From JBGTFE01 sp036403235 (GTDB lineage: Bacteria; Acidobacteriota; Blastocatellia; Pyrinomonadales; Pyrinomonadaceae): a stretch of DNA of 64,000 bases. Below are positions 45,192 to 54,123 of this stretch, piece after piece. Below the pieces are notes generated by a model, which worked only from the letters and a program-made list of their open reading frames with translations, searched no databases and was not told the origin of the DNA. Within the stretch, counting starts at the first letter, position 1. The number at the start of each line of letters is the position of its first letter. The DNA is taken from assembly GCA_036403235.1 (NCBI GenBank), contig DASWRI010000015.1, positions 62,001 through 126,000 of the forward strand. The letters are read 5' to 3'. The translations under genes and the position numbers were made by a program.

Positions 45192-46889
45192 ATGAAAATC
45201 AAATTTCCGGCTAAAGTTTTTCTCATCATTTTTTTCGCTTTTGTTTCGGCAGCTTCGGCGCAAATTCCGAAAACGAATTTCAATCGCAGTCGAACTTACG
45301 ACGTTCAGCATTACATCATTCGTCTCAGCTTTGACCGCGCCGCAAGACGGGTTTTCGGCGACACGACCGTTCAATTAAAACCGCTCCAAAACGACTTCAA
45401 ACAGCTCGAGCTCGATGCGGCGCAGATGAATTTCGAATCGGTCAAGCTTGAGCCTTCGGGCACGGATTTGCAATTTCGGCAAGCGGGCGAAAAAATCATC
45501 ATCACGCTCGATAAAAATTATTCGCCGAACGATTCTATTTCCGTTCGATTAAAATATACGACCAACCCGGCCAAAGGCATCTATTTCGCGGAAGAAAGAG
45601 TCGATGAGGGAAAAGTCTTTCATTCCGCGCAAATCTGGACGCAGAACGAGCCGGAAAGAGCGCATTTCTGGTTTCCTTCCTACGATTTTCCCGACGATAA
45701 AGCGACCAGCGAAGAATTTATAACCGTCGAAAAAGACGAAACCGCCATCGGGAACGGCGACTTGCGCGAAACGGTCGAAAACGCTGACGGCACAAAAACT
45801 TTTCATTACAAAATGCCCGTCCGTCACGCCACTTACGTGACATCTTTCGTCGTCGGAAAATACGTAAAAGTCACCGACTCCTACAAAAAAATCCCGCTCA
45901 CTTTTTACGTCTATCCCGGAAGCGAAGCGATTGCGCAGAGAGCTTTCGGAAAAACAAAAGAAATGATGCGTATTTATGAAGAATTAACCGGAATCGATTT
46001 TCCGTTCAATAAATACGACCAGACGATTGTCGGCAATTTTGAGGAATTCAGCGCGATGGAAAACGTGACGGCGACGACATTATCCGACCGGGACGTTTTT
46101 ATGGCTCAATTTGACGGCACGCAGGGACTCGTCGAAGACGTCGTTTCGCACGAGCTGGCGCATTCGTGGTTCGGTAATCTCGTCACGTGCCGAAACTGGG
46201 CCGAGCTGTGGCTCAACGAAGGTTTTGCAACGTTTATGGAAGCCGCTTATCGCGAAAAAATGTACGGCCGCGAGCAGTATTTGGAAGCGATTAATGAAGA
46301 CGCGCTCGAACATTTTTCCGAAGATTTACCACGCGCCAAAAGACACGGGCTTTATAATCTTTTAGCCAAACCGGACGATTCGATTTTCGATACGACGGCT
46401 TATCAAAAAGGCGGCGCGGTCATTCACACACTGCGCGAGACAATCGGCGATAAAGCTTTCTGGAAGGCGATAAACAGCTATCTCAAACGTCATCAATTTG
46501 AAAACGTCGAGACGGCGGATTTGAAAAAAGCGATGGAAGACGCTTCGGGACAAAATCTCGATTGGTTTTTCGCTCAATGGGTTTACGGCGCCGGCTATCC
46601 GAAGCTCGAAATCGAGCCGGTTTTTTACGAGAAAGCAAAAACTTTAACGCTCAGAATCCGCCAGACTCAGAACGCGGACGAGCTCGTCCCGGCGGCGTTT
46701 ATTATGCCGTTTGACGTTGAAGTGACGACCGAAAGTGGAGCGAAAACCGAAACGATTCGCATCAATAAGCGCGAGCAGGTTTTCTCAATCAAAGTCGACG
46801 GCCAGCCGAAAAACTTAGACTTTGATAAAAATCTGAAAATTCCTCTCAAAACCGTAAAAGTAAAACCGCTTGAGACGAGCGAAAAATAG
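45192..46889 (+). CDS. Secreted M1 family aminopeptidase
   Basis: 565 aa. Signal peptide (1-23). SAMEN exopeptidase motif (287-291), zinc motif HELAH (320-324) and Glu343 (LNEGF), catalytic Tyr region in TTAYQKGG. Lacks the long C-terminal helical domain of PepN/ERAP, so closer to short M1 enzymes. Starts after the protease/partner terminator; ends in a strong terminator. Confidence 0.95.
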   Translation: MKIKFPAKVFLIIFFAFVSAASAQIPKTNFNRSRTYDVQHYIIRLSFDRAARRVFGDTTVQLKPLQNDFKQLELDAAQMNFESVKLEPSGTDLQFRQAGEKIIITLDKNYSPNDSISVRLKYTTNPAKGIYFAEERVDEGKVFHSAQIWTQNEPERAHFWFPSYDFPDDKATSEEFITVEKDETAIGNGDLRETVENADGTKTFHYKMPVRHATYVTSFVVGKYVKVTDSYKKIPLTFYVYPGSEAIAQRAFGKTKEMMRIYEELTGIDFPFNKYDQTIVGNFEEFSAMENVTATTLSDRDVFMAQFDGTQGLVEDVVSHELAHSWFGNLVTCRNWAELWLNEGFATFMEAAYREKMYGREQYLEAINEDALEHFSEDLPRAKRHGLYNLLAKPDDSIFDTTAYQKGGAVIHTLRETIGDKAFWKAINSYLKRHQFENVETADLKKAMEDASGQNLDWFFAQWVYGAGYPKLEIEPVFYEKAKTLTLRIRQTQNADELVPAAFIMPFDVEVTTESGAKTETIRINKREQVFSIKVDGQPKNLDFDKNLKIPLKTVKVKPLETSEK

Positions 46890-46901
46890 AAATCGCAAAA
46901 T

Positions 46902-46933
46902 AAAAAGTTCCGCCTTTTGAGCGGAACTTTTTT
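46902..46933. terminator. Terminator of the M1 aminopeptidase gene (bidirectional)
   Basis: AAAAAGTTCCGC-N7-GCGGAACTTTTTT. Perfect 12-bp stem, A tract before and T tract after, so it can act on both strands. Confidence 0.92.
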
Positions 46934-46974
46934 CTTTGAGAAGACCGGATGTCTCGTCTGATTTGTTGAAAAAT

Positions 46975-47006
46975 AAAAAAGCGCGAAGCACACACAAAAT
47001 CGCGCC
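46975..47006 (-). terminator. Terminator after the c-di-AMP riboswitch
   Basis: Minus strand GCGCGA-N13-TCGCGC followed by six T. It ends the riboswitch RNA just before the convergent M1 gene terminator. Confidence 0.75.
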
Positions 47007-47027
47007 TAAAACGGCAAAACTTACTGT

Positions 47028-47183
47028 GCCTTCTTTGCTATGCCTACGAGGTTAGCTGCCGGGCTAGGGACAAAGAAGTTTCCCCGCGTCTCTTTCAGCT
47101 ATGACGCTTCGCCCCTGTTTTATAATCGCTTATAAAACGTTGGTTCCCCCGCGCTGCTTCTAGTTTGAAACAACTTCGGCGAT
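47028..47183 (-). ncRNA. c-di-AMP riboswitch (ydaO/yuaA class)
   Basis: Minus strand shows the class signatures in order: CGCGGGGGAACCAA, a hairpin TTTTATAA/TTATAAAA, GGGGCGAAGC, GAAACUUCUUUGUCCC, CCCGGCAGCUAACCUCGUAGGC, and the 3' AGCAAAGAAGGC pseudoknot half. These match ydaO aptamers recalled from Bacillus and Thermoanaerobacter. It stands about 65 bp after the DUF420 stop (47248), and the next gene downstream on this strand is more than 6 kb away: the M1 gene lies opposite. Usually it controls cell-wall or K+ genes. Confidence 0.9.
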
Positions 47184-47247
47184 AACTTTTCAACAATCTA
47201 AAATATATCACCAAAAAATGAACTTTTCAAGGGTTGAATTAAAATTT

Positions 47248-47799
47248 TTATTTCGCGGAAAACAGTTGATAAAGCAAAAGATATACGGCAACTCCGCTGA
47301 CCGATACATAAAGCCAAATCGGATATGCGTAGCGAACGACGCGTTTATGCCGGGCGAATTGTCCGGTAACGGCGAAAAACATCGCGCGCAGAACGAGCGG
47401 CAGAACGACGAGCGACAGCAGAACGTGCGTCGCCAGCAGAAAAAGATAGGCGTAGCGAACAAAGCCTTCACCCGCAAATCGATTGGCCGGATTTGTCAGG
47501 TGATAGGTGACGTAACAAATCAAAAACAATCCGCCGAGCGCGAAGGAAATCGACATCATCAGGCGATGCGCTTCGATTTTTCCCGTTTTTATAAAAACCA
47601 AACCGAAAATTAAAGTAAAAGTCGTCAGAGTATTTATGAGACCGATGGCGTGCGCTAGATTTTTTGTCCACGCGCCCAAATCGAGCTTGTTCGGCAGACT
47701 GAGCAAAACGGCGACGACAATCGGAACGACGATGGAAATCGTGTTTATAAAAAGTCTGGAATTTTTTTCCTGATTAAGCGTTTCGACGCGTGCTGCCAT
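47248..47799 (-). CDS. DUF420 membrane protein (cytochrome oxidase-associated)
   Basis: 183 aa, five hydrophobic helices. Conserved family features EAHRLMMSISFALGGLFLICYVTYH and THVLLSLVVLPLVLRAM, with membrane histidines. DUF420 (YozB/CtaM-like) proteins accompany haem-copper oxidases and may help insertion of the copper or haem centre. 3 bp after the subunit III gene. Confidence 0.9.
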   Translation of the reverse strand: MAARVETLNQEKNSRLFINTISIVVPIVVAVLLSLPNKLDLGAWTKNLAHAIGLINTLTTFTLIFGLVFIKTGKIEAHRLMMSISFALGGLFLICYVTYHLTNPANRFAGEGFVRYAYLFLLATHVLLSLVVLPLVLRAMFFAVTGQFARHKRVVRYAYPIWLYVSVSGVAVYLLLYQLFSAK

Positions 47800-47802
47800 A
47801 AA

Positions 47803-48522
47803 TTATTTATAAAACCCGAGCAGTGCAAACAAAACGAGCCAGAGCGCGTCCATAAAATGCCAGTACCAGCCGACGGTTTTTGAAATGCTCTGTCTTTTTT
47901 CCAGTTCGCTTTCCGAGGAAGTGACCTGCCACGTGCGCAAAACGATGTAACCGAGAATGATTATTCCGCCGATAACGTGAACGACGTGAACGGCGGTCAT
48001 GATATAAAAAAATCCGGCGTAAGGATTGCTCTCGACATAAACGCCGCGTTTGACGAGCGCGAGCCACGCCAGAATCTGCGAAGAAATAAAAGCCGCGCCG
48101 AGAATCGTCGTCGCCAAAAGCCAGTTTTTCGCTTTTTGCTGTTGGGCCGCGTTCAGAGCTTTTTGGGCGAAGGTGTAGGTAAGGCTGCTGGCCAGGATTA
48201 AAACGGTACTTATCCAGATTTGAGCGGGCAAATTAAACGGTTTCCACTCGGGAGAACCGTTGGCCGAAGAGAAAATATACGCGCCGATTAAAACGCTGAA
48301 CGTCATCAAAACGACGAGCAGAAAAAACCACATTGCGATGCGGAATTTGTTTATCGCCGGCGCGTCCGTTCGCTCGGCAAAATCATTTTTCGGAAAATCG
48401 TCGTCGCCTCCGCCGCCTCCGCCGCGATTTTTTTGCCCGCCGTTTCCGAGCCCGCCGCTCATTTTCGCTTTAAGCCGCGCTTTTCTCGCCCTGACATTAG
48501 TTTCGGCAGTTCCGATTTTCAT
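47803..48522 (-). CDS. ctaE: Haem-copper oxidase subunit III
   Basis: 239 aa. N-terminal charged/glycine-rich extension (GGGGGGDDD at about 37-45) without match in the family, then five TM helices with FRIAMWFFLLVVLMTFSVLIGAYI, TAVHVVHVIGGIIILG and SKTVGWYWHFMDALWLVLFALL, typical of subunit III. Subunits I and II are not in the window. 3 bp after ctaB stop. Confidence 0.93.
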   Translation of the reverse strand: MKIGTAETNVRARKARLKAKMSGGLGNGGQKNRGGGGGGDDDFPKNDFAERTDAPAINKFRIAMWFFLLVVLMTFSVLIGAYIFSSANGSPEWKPFNLPAQIWISTVLILASSLTYTFAQKALNAAQQQKAKNWLLATTILGAAFISSQILAWLALVKRGVYVESNPYAGFFYIMTAVHVVHVIGGIIILGYIVLRTWQVTSSESELEKRQSISKTVGWYWHFMDALWLVLFALLGFYK

Positions 48523-48525
48523 AAA

Positions 48526-49425
48526 TTAATGATTAAAAACCAAAAGGGCAAAAATGAGCGGCAGATAGAGAACCGAAACGAGCAGAAGTTTGCGCGCCTT
48601 TTCGACTGATTTGGCGCGCGCGGCTTGAATGCTGGCGGCTAAAAACCAAACCCAGAGCAGGCTTGCGCCGACCAGATAAATCAATCCGGCGACGCCCAGA
48701 AAATACGGCGCGAGGCTGACCGGAAGAAGTAGAAGCGTAAAAATAACGATTTGCTGCGCCGTGATTTTCCCTTCCGGCTCGATGACCGGAAGCATCAGAA
48801 TTCCGGCTTTCGCGTATTGCTCGCGATACATCCAGGCAATCGCCAGAAAATGCGGAAACTGCCAGAGAAAAAGAAGCGCGAACAAAGCCCATGCGCCGAG
48901 CGTGATTTCGCCCGCCGAAGATGTATAGCCCATCAGCGGCGGCATCGCTCCGGGAATCGCGCCGATAGCGGTCGACATTGACGTTCTCGTCTTGAGCGGC
49001 GTGTACAGCAAAACGTAGCCGACAATCACGACCAGACCGAGAATCGCCGTTAATCCGTTGACCAGAAAGACGAGATAAATTTCGGCGATAAGACACAGCA
49101 AAACGCCGAAAACAAGCGCTTCGGTCGGCGTTACGCGCTGCGTCGGGAGCGGGCGTTTGGCGGTGCGCTCCATTAGCAAATCGGTTTTGCGCTCCCAGAC
49201 CTGATTGAGCGTCGCGACGCCGAAAGCAAGCAGCGTGATGCCAATCATCGCATTGACAAAGACCAGCACGTTAAAACCTTTGTCCGCACCGAGATAAAAT
49301 CCCGCCGCCGAGGTCAGAACGAGCATAAACGCGATGCGCGGTTTGGTCAGCTCAAAATACGCCGCGAGCTTTTCGCGCACTCCGACAACTTTTGTTTCCT
49401 GAATTTCTACTGTTGCAATGTCCAT
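48526..49425 (-). CDS. ctaB: Haem O synthase (protohaem IX farnesyltransferase)
   Basis: 299 aa UbiA-type prenyltransferase with seven to nine helices. Asp-rich motif NQVWERKTDLLMERTAKRPLP and TSAAGFYLG near the N-terminus; DxxxD second site replaced by the family pattern around FLAIAWMYREQYAKAGILMLPVIEPEG. First gene of the ctaB-ctaE-DUF420 unit; upstream is the divergent resB promoter region. Confidence 0.95.
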   Translation of the reverse strand: MDIATVEIQETKVVGVREKLAAYFELTKPRIAFMLVLTSAAGFYLGADKGFNVLVFVNAMIGITLLAFGVATLNQVWERKTDLLMERTAKRPLPTQRVTPTEALVFGVLLCLIAEIYLVFLVNGLTAILGLVVIVGYVLLYTPLKTRTSMSTAIGAIPGAMPPLMGYTSSAGEITLGAWALFALLFLWQFPHFLAIAWMYREQYAKAGILMLPVIEPEGKITAQQIVIFTLLLLPVSLAPYFLGVAGLIYLVGASLLWVWFLAASIQAARAKSVEKARKLLLVSVLYLPLIFALLVFNH

Positions 49426-49544
49426 TAACTTTTCGGAGAAATTACAATCTTTATCAAAGAATAACGTTCAAGCCGCGAATTTCCAAATCTGTAAAGGCTT
49501 AGCTGAACTTCTTTTTTTCAAAAGCCAAACTAATTTTTAGCAAG

Positions 49545-49573
49545 ATGACAAATAAATTTCGCTAAGATATGAT
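49545..49573 (+). promoter_or_regulatory. Sigma-70-type promoter for the resB-ccsA operon
   Basis: ATGACA, 17 bp, TATGAT (5 of 6 at both boxes). Start about 75 nt before ATG 49655. Confidence 0.65.
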
Positions 49574-49654
49574 TTTAAATCATTCGAACGTTTTCAAAAT
49601 TAAAGTTAAGCATTTGTCAAAACTTTTTCGGTTTTGAAAACATCAAAGCAAAAG

Positions 49655-51157
49655 ATGTCGACAGCAGAAGAAACATTTAAAGAAAAGGCCGGAGAGTTTT
49701 CCAAGACAAAAACTCTGCCCGTCGTTGACCGCGTTCTGAATTTTTTAAGTTCGGTGCGCTTCGGCGTCGTTTTGCTCGTTATACTGGTTCTGCTGGCGTT
49801 TCTCGGTATGATAATCGTCCAGCAAAACGTCAACGGTTTTGAAACGTATTATCTGTCGCTGACGCCCGCCGAAAAAATCGTCTACGGCCGGCTCGGGCTT
49901 TTCGACATTTATCACAGCTGGTATTTTTATCTCTCGCTGCTCGTGCTTTCGCTTAACATCATTTTTGCTTCAATCGACCGTTTTCCTTCGGCGTGGACGT
50001 TTATTTCGCGCCCGAAGCTCGACGCATCGCGCCGGTGGCTTCTCGGACAAAAACAAAACGCCGTCATCAACATTCAAGGCGAAAACGAGCAAATCGTTGC
50101 CGAAAAAATCAAAGATGTTTTCAAGCACCAGGGTTTTCGGACGACAATCACACAGAAAAAAGGCAAATTTTATGTTTTCGGCGAAATCGGCCGGTGGAAT
50201 CGGCTCGGCGCTTATATCGTACACGTTTTCCTTTTGACTTTATTTTTAGGTCATTTCGTCGCGCTGACATCGGGTTTTGACGCCGACGTCAGGTTTATGC
50301 CCGGAATGACGACGAGCGAAATTCAGCTTATCGAATTTAATCTCGACAAACAGGAACGTTTTAACGTCGCTCTGCCTTTTACGATTACGTGCACCGATAT
50401 TCAGCAAAAATTGATAAATCCGGAAGCCGGAATCGATATCGGAAATACGATTGACTGGCGCACGCAAATCAAGATTGACGACCCGGCATACGGCCAAACC
50501 GTCGCCGACATTAGTCTTAACCGGCCTTTTACGTATCGCGGCTATCGATTTTTTCAGGCGAGCGCCATCACGCAGGGCAGCGCGCGGACGATGACGCTCG
50601 AACTGACGCCGCAAAACGGCGGAGACGTCGTAAAAATCGATTTGGCGCGCGAAGGCTCGGCCGCTCTGCCCGACGGCACAAAAATTGATTACGAAGCGTT
50701 TTTCCCCGATTTTACATTCGTCAACGGCCAGCCCGACACGCGTTCGGCCGAATACAACAACCCGGCGGTCGTTTTAAACGTAACTCCGCCGGGCGGCGAG
50801 AAAAACCGCGTCTTTGCGTTTGCTCAAAAGCTGGCAGACAATATTCCGGTCGGAGCGCCGAAAGTCGGATACAAATGGCGTCTGGCGAGTTTTGAAAAAG
50901 CGCCGCTGGCGCACGTCCTGTCAATCAAATACGACCCGTTCAACGCCGCTTTCGTCGCCTGGTATATCGGCGGATTCGGTTTAATCGGCGCCTTGATTTT
51001 CGTGTTTTTCATTTCGCATAAACGCGTCTGGGCTTTGATTGATAAGCATAACGAAAACGATTTTGAAGTCGCATTGGGCGGCGAAACAAACAGAAATCAG
51101 ATGGGTTTTGAAGATAAATTTAAGAAATTAACCTCAGAACTGGAATCAGTTTCATAA
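49655..51157 (+). CDS. resB: Cytochrome c biogenesis protein ResB
   Basis: About 500 aa. System II cytochrome c synthesis, works with CcsA. TM segments near 30-50, 85-105, 180-200 and 425-450, with a large extracytoplasmic domain between (about 200-420). Motifs: LSSVRFGVVLLVILVLLAFLGMIIVQQ, LSLNIIFASIDRFP and HVFLLTLFLGHFVALTSGFDA. The open frame begins with TTG at 49634; ATG at 49655 is chosen (MSTAEETF). ccsA starts 12 bp after the stop. Confidence 0.93.
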   Translation: MSTAEETFKEKAGEFSKTKTLPVVDRVLNFLSSVRFGVVLLVILVLLAFLGMIIVQQNVNGFETYYLSLTPAEKIVYGRLGLFDIYHSWYFYLSLLVLSLNIIFASIDRFPSAWTFISRPKLDASRRWLLGQKQNAVINIQGENEQIVAEKIKDVFKHQGFRTTITQKKGKFYVFGEIGRWNRLGAYIVHVFLLTLFLGHFVALTSGFDADVRFMPGMTTSEIQLIEFNLDKQERFNVALPFTITCTDIQQKLINPEAGIDIGNTIDWRTQIKIDDPAYGQTVADISLNRPFTYRGYRFFQASAITQGSARTMTLELTPQNGGDVVKIDLAREGSAALPDGTKIDYEAFFPDFTFVNGQPDTRSAEYNNPAVVLNVTPPGGEKNRVFAFAQKLADNIPVGAPKVGYKWRLASFEKAPLAHVLSIKYDPFNAAFVAWYIGGFGLIGALIFVFFISHKRVWALIDKHNENDFEVALGGETNRNQMGFEDKFKKLTSELESVS

Positions 51158-51169
51158 AAGGAAAATGAT

Positions 51170-52777
51170 ATGGAAGAAGTAAGACGTATCGAAAATAATT
51201 CAACGTGGAAGGCTTATCTGCCCGCCATACTGGCAGTCGGCGGCGCATTTTTAATGCTCTTGACGCGAATCGAAATCGGAGCGGGCTTTATCTCCGACAC
51301 GGCATTGATGATGCTTGCGCTCGCCTGCTACATTCTGGCGGCGCTGTTTCAACTGACAAATCTCTACGCGCCTTCTGAAATGGCACGAAAAATCGGTTTG
51401 TGGAGCGGAACGCTCGGCGTTTTCTTTAATCTTTCGAGCTGGCTCGTGCGCTGGGTCGCGTCTTACAATTTTGAAATCGAACAGCTTCGCGCGAGCGGAA
51501 ATATGGAATCGCCGTGGATGTTCAGATATATTCCGTTCGCCAATTTGTATGATTTGAGTCTCGCTTTCGCTTTCGGCGCGGGAATTACGACGCTGCTCGT
51601 GGCAAATCGCCGCAACTTTCAATTTTTGAGCGCGTTTACGCTTCCGCTCGCGGCTTTGATTTTGACGCTTGCCAGATTTATCGGCGGCGAGCATTCGAAT
51701 TTGATGCCGATTCTCGATTCTTACTGGCGTCCGATTCACGTCGGCGTCGCGTCTCTAAGCTACGGCGTCGCCTTGGTGTGTTTTGCGATTGCGGTCATTT
51801 ATTTGCTGAAAGACAAAGTAAAAGTCGAAGCGATGGCGATTTGGTCGAGCGTTTTCGCGCTCGCCGTCATTGCGACCATCAGCAAATTTTCGGTTTTTAC
51901 CGAATTCGTCTATCGCGCCGGACTTTTTACGCCTGCTCCGGCGGGCGGCAAACCGTTTTCCGCCTACTTTCGTCTCGATATTCCGTATGTCGGCGCGACG
52001 CTCGCTTTAGCCGGATTTTTGCTTCTCGGCGTTATCGTTTCGTTTCTCGTTTATCTTTATCAAAACAGCGAAACGGCAAAAACCGTCGGCCACGTTTTGC
52101 TAAAGCTTTCGCTCGTCGTTCAAATCGCGGCCATCGCGCTTTTAGTTTCGGGCATAAAATCGACGACCGACGTTTATCCGAAGCTTCAGGCGCAGCTCGC
52201 CGCTAAGCCGTCTCAGTATTTGATTGTCGGAAAAGAAATCGGCTCACGTCAGGTTGCCGCGCAGCAGATGTCGGCTCAGGAGTTTGGCGCGCTGACGCCG
52301 ACTCAGTTCGAGCAGTTTGCCAAACAGTCTCTACAGATGAACGGCAGCAAAATGTATCTCAGTCTGAACACGAATCCGGTCGAGCTGGCCGGTTTGATAA
52401 CGGCTCTGGCGGGAACGTTTTTTGTAATTTTATTTGCTTTTCGAACCGACAAATTAATCGAGAGACTTCCTTCGCTCGATTCGCTCGACGGCTTGATGTA
52501 TCGAACGGCGTGTCTCGCCTTTGCGGGCCTCGCGATGCTTTTGATTACGGGCGCGATTTGGGCGAACGAATCGTGGGGCCGGCCGTGGGGATTTGATTCG
52601 AAAGAAACCGGCGCGCTGGTCGCGTGGCTGACTTACGCCGCTTTTTTGCACACGCGCATCTCACGCGGCTGGAAGGGCAGAAGCTCGGCTTATTTCGCCG
52701 TCATCGCCTTTTTGTTCGTGATTTTCACATATCTCGGCGTCAGCTATCTGCTTCCGGGACTACATAGCTACGCTTAG
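51170..52777 (+). CDS. ccsA: Cytochrome c biogenesis protein CcsA/ResC
   Basis: 535 aa with about ten to twelve TM helices. Haem-handling WWD-like domain WGRPWGFDSKETGALVAWL (a variant of WGxxWxWDPKE) and LHTRISRGWKG after it. The long insert (about 315-400) contains a soluble stretch of Gln/Ala. Together with ResB it exports haem and attaches it to apocytochrome c. Confidence 0.93.
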   Translation: MEEVRRIENNSTWKAYLPAILAVGGAFLMLLTRIEIGAGFISDTALMMLALACYILAALFQLTNLYAPSEMARKIGLWSGTLGVFFNLSSWLVRWVASYNFEIEQLRASGNMESPWMFRYIPFANLYDLSLAFAFGAGITTLLVANRRNFQFLSAFTLPLAALILTLARFIGGEHSNLMPILDSYWRPIHVGVASLSYGVALVCFAIAVIYLLKDKVKVEAMAIWSSVFALAVIATISKFSVFTEFVYRAGLFTPAPAGGKPFSAYFRLDIPYVGATLALAGFLLLGVIVSFLVYLYQNSETAKTVGHVLLKLSLVVQIAAIALLVSGIKSTTDVYPKLQAQLAAKPSQYLIVGKEIGSRQVAAQQMSAQEFGALTPTQFEQFAKQSLQMNGSKMYLSLNTNPVELAGLITALAGTFFVILFAFRTDKLIERLPSLDSLDGLMYRTACLAFAGLAMLLITGAIWANESWGRPWGFDSKETGALVAWLTYAAFLHTRISRGWKGRSSAYFAVIAFLFVIFTYLGVSYLLPGLHSYA

Positions 52778-52848
52778 TTTTTGCAACAATTTTTTGTTTT
52801 AATCGTGAATTGAATCGTTTGCGGAAATCAGAAATCGGGGAGAAATTT

Positions 52849-53355
52849 ATGCGAAAATTATTAATCGGTTTAACCGGGCTGGCGCTGTGTTCGATTTTCC
52901 TTTTCGGCTATTTCTTTGTTTTGCCGACCACATCGGCGCAGAAAGTCGCGCGGCTGCAATGGGAATACGCGTCGATTCGCGCGGTTTATTCGTTGACCCC
53001 GCCGACGGAAAGGCTAAACAGGATTTTCGGCGTGGCGGAAATTTGTTATTTGCAGGCGGCGGGCTGCAAAAGCGCCGAGGTCAGACACGAATTAAACTAC
53101 GGCGAATTTCTGGTCGAGCGCGGATTGACGGAAACTTACGCGGCTCGCAAGCTTGCAGGGACGAGCGCCGGCGAAATCGCTTTCCAAAAAGCGCTCGCGC
53201 AACTCGGCAGCGATGGATGGGAAATTATCGGCGACCCGAATATAAAATTTGAATTTTTTAACGTCGATGATTACAACAAATACGAAAATAAATCGCTTCT
53301 CGTCACCCGCGAAGACACAAAAGCCGTTTATTTCAAACGCGTGAAAGCTCAATAA
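52849..53355 (+). CDS. Membrane-anchored protein of unknown function (DUF4177-like)
   Basis: 168 aa from ATG 52849 (GGGGAG site); the longer frame from 52810 lacks a site. N-terminal TM/signal (about 1-28), then a soluble domain with LQWEYASIRAVYSL and ALAQLGSDGWEIIGDP, which resembles DUF4177. It follows ccsA on the same strand; a link with cytochrome maturation is only contextual. Confidence 0.7.
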   Translation: MRKLLIGLTGLALCSIFLFGYFFVLPTTSAQKVARLQWEYASIRAVYSLTPPTERLNRIFGVAEICYLQAAGCKSAEVRHELNYGEFLVERGLTETYAARKLAGTSAGEIAFQKALAQLGSDGWEIIGDPNIKFEFFNVDDYNKYENKSLLVTREDTKAVYFKRVKAQ

Positions 53356-53361
53356 GCATTA

Positions 53362-54063
53362 ATGAACAAAAATTATTTTCTCTTCGGCGCGGGCGGTTTG
53401 GTTATCGGTTTGATTATCGGTTTTATCGCCGCCAACACAATCAATCGGAACGCTTTCACGCAGCCGACGACAGCAGCGCAGAACGTTCCAATTTCAAATG
53501 CGCCGTTTCTAAACTCACAACCGAATTCGGCCGTTCAGACGACGCAAAGCGGAATGCTCGCACAGGTCAACGAGACGCTCGAAAAAGCCAAAAACGAGCC
53601 TGATAATTTCGATGCGCAGGTTAAGGCCGGAGATATGTACGCGCAGATTCAAAAATTTGACAAAGCCGCCGAGTTTTACGAAAAAGCGCATAAAATAAAG
53701 CCCGACGATTATCAGACGATTGTTAATATCGGCAATACATTTTTTGATTCGAAGCAGTTTGAATCGGCGGAGAAATGGTATTCCGAGGCGCTCGCGAAAA
53801 ATCCCGACGACGTCAACGTCCGAACGGATTTGGGCGTAACATTTGTCGAGCGCGCAAATCCCGATTTTGACCGCGCCGCCAGAGAATTTGAAACTTCCCT
53901 GCAAAAAAATCCGCGCCACGAACCGACGCTTTACAATCTCGGGATAGCATATTTCAAAAAAGGAAATTCGGAAGAAGCGCAAAAAACACTGCAGCAGCTC
54001 GAAACCATAAATCCGCAAAGCCAATTAGCAACCAGACTGCGGCAGATAATTTCTCAAAATTAA
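53362..54063 (+). CDS. Membrane-anchored TPR protein
   Basis: 233 aa. N-terminal TM helix (about 6-26), Gln/Asn/Thr-rich linker, then about three TPR units (75-225) with AEFYEKAHKIKPDDYQT, AEKWYSEALAKNPDDVNV and AAREFETSLQKNPRHEPT. Placement after cytochrome c genes suggests a CcmH/NrfG-like assembly role; this is inference. Begins 6 bp after the preceding gene. Confidence 0.85.
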   Translation: MNKNYFLFGAGGLVIGLIIGFIAANTINRNAFTQPTTAAQNVPISNAPFLNSQPNSAVQTTQSGMLAQVNETLEKAKNEPDNFDAQVKAGDMYAQIQKFDKAAEFYEKAHKIKPDDYQTIVNIGNTFFDSKQFESAEKWYSEALAKNPDDVNVRTDLGVTFVERANPDFDRAAREFETSLQKNPRHEPTLYNLGIAYFKKGNSEEAQKTLQQLETINPQSQLATRLRQIISQN

Positions 54064-54065
54064 CG

Positions 54066-54116
54066 GAAAAGTGAAAAGTTTGAAGAAAAGATTTCTTCTT
54101 AAACTTTTCACTTTTC
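54066..54116. terminator. Bidirectional hairpin between TPR and Lys/Glu-rich genes
   Basis: GAAAAGTGAAAAGTTT and AAACTTTTCACTTTTC arms, inner GAAGAAA/TTTCTTC pairing, between convergent genes. Confidence 0.85.
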
Positions 54117-54123
54117 GCTTTCG

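Noticed and set aside
45075..45374. 99-codon minus-strand frame opposite the M1 gene start
   Set aside because: It lies inside the M1 coding region on the other strand and starts in a hairpin.
48410..48425. Poly-glycine run in subunit III as a frameshift signal
   Set aside because: The frame is intact through it and the oxidase core follows normally.
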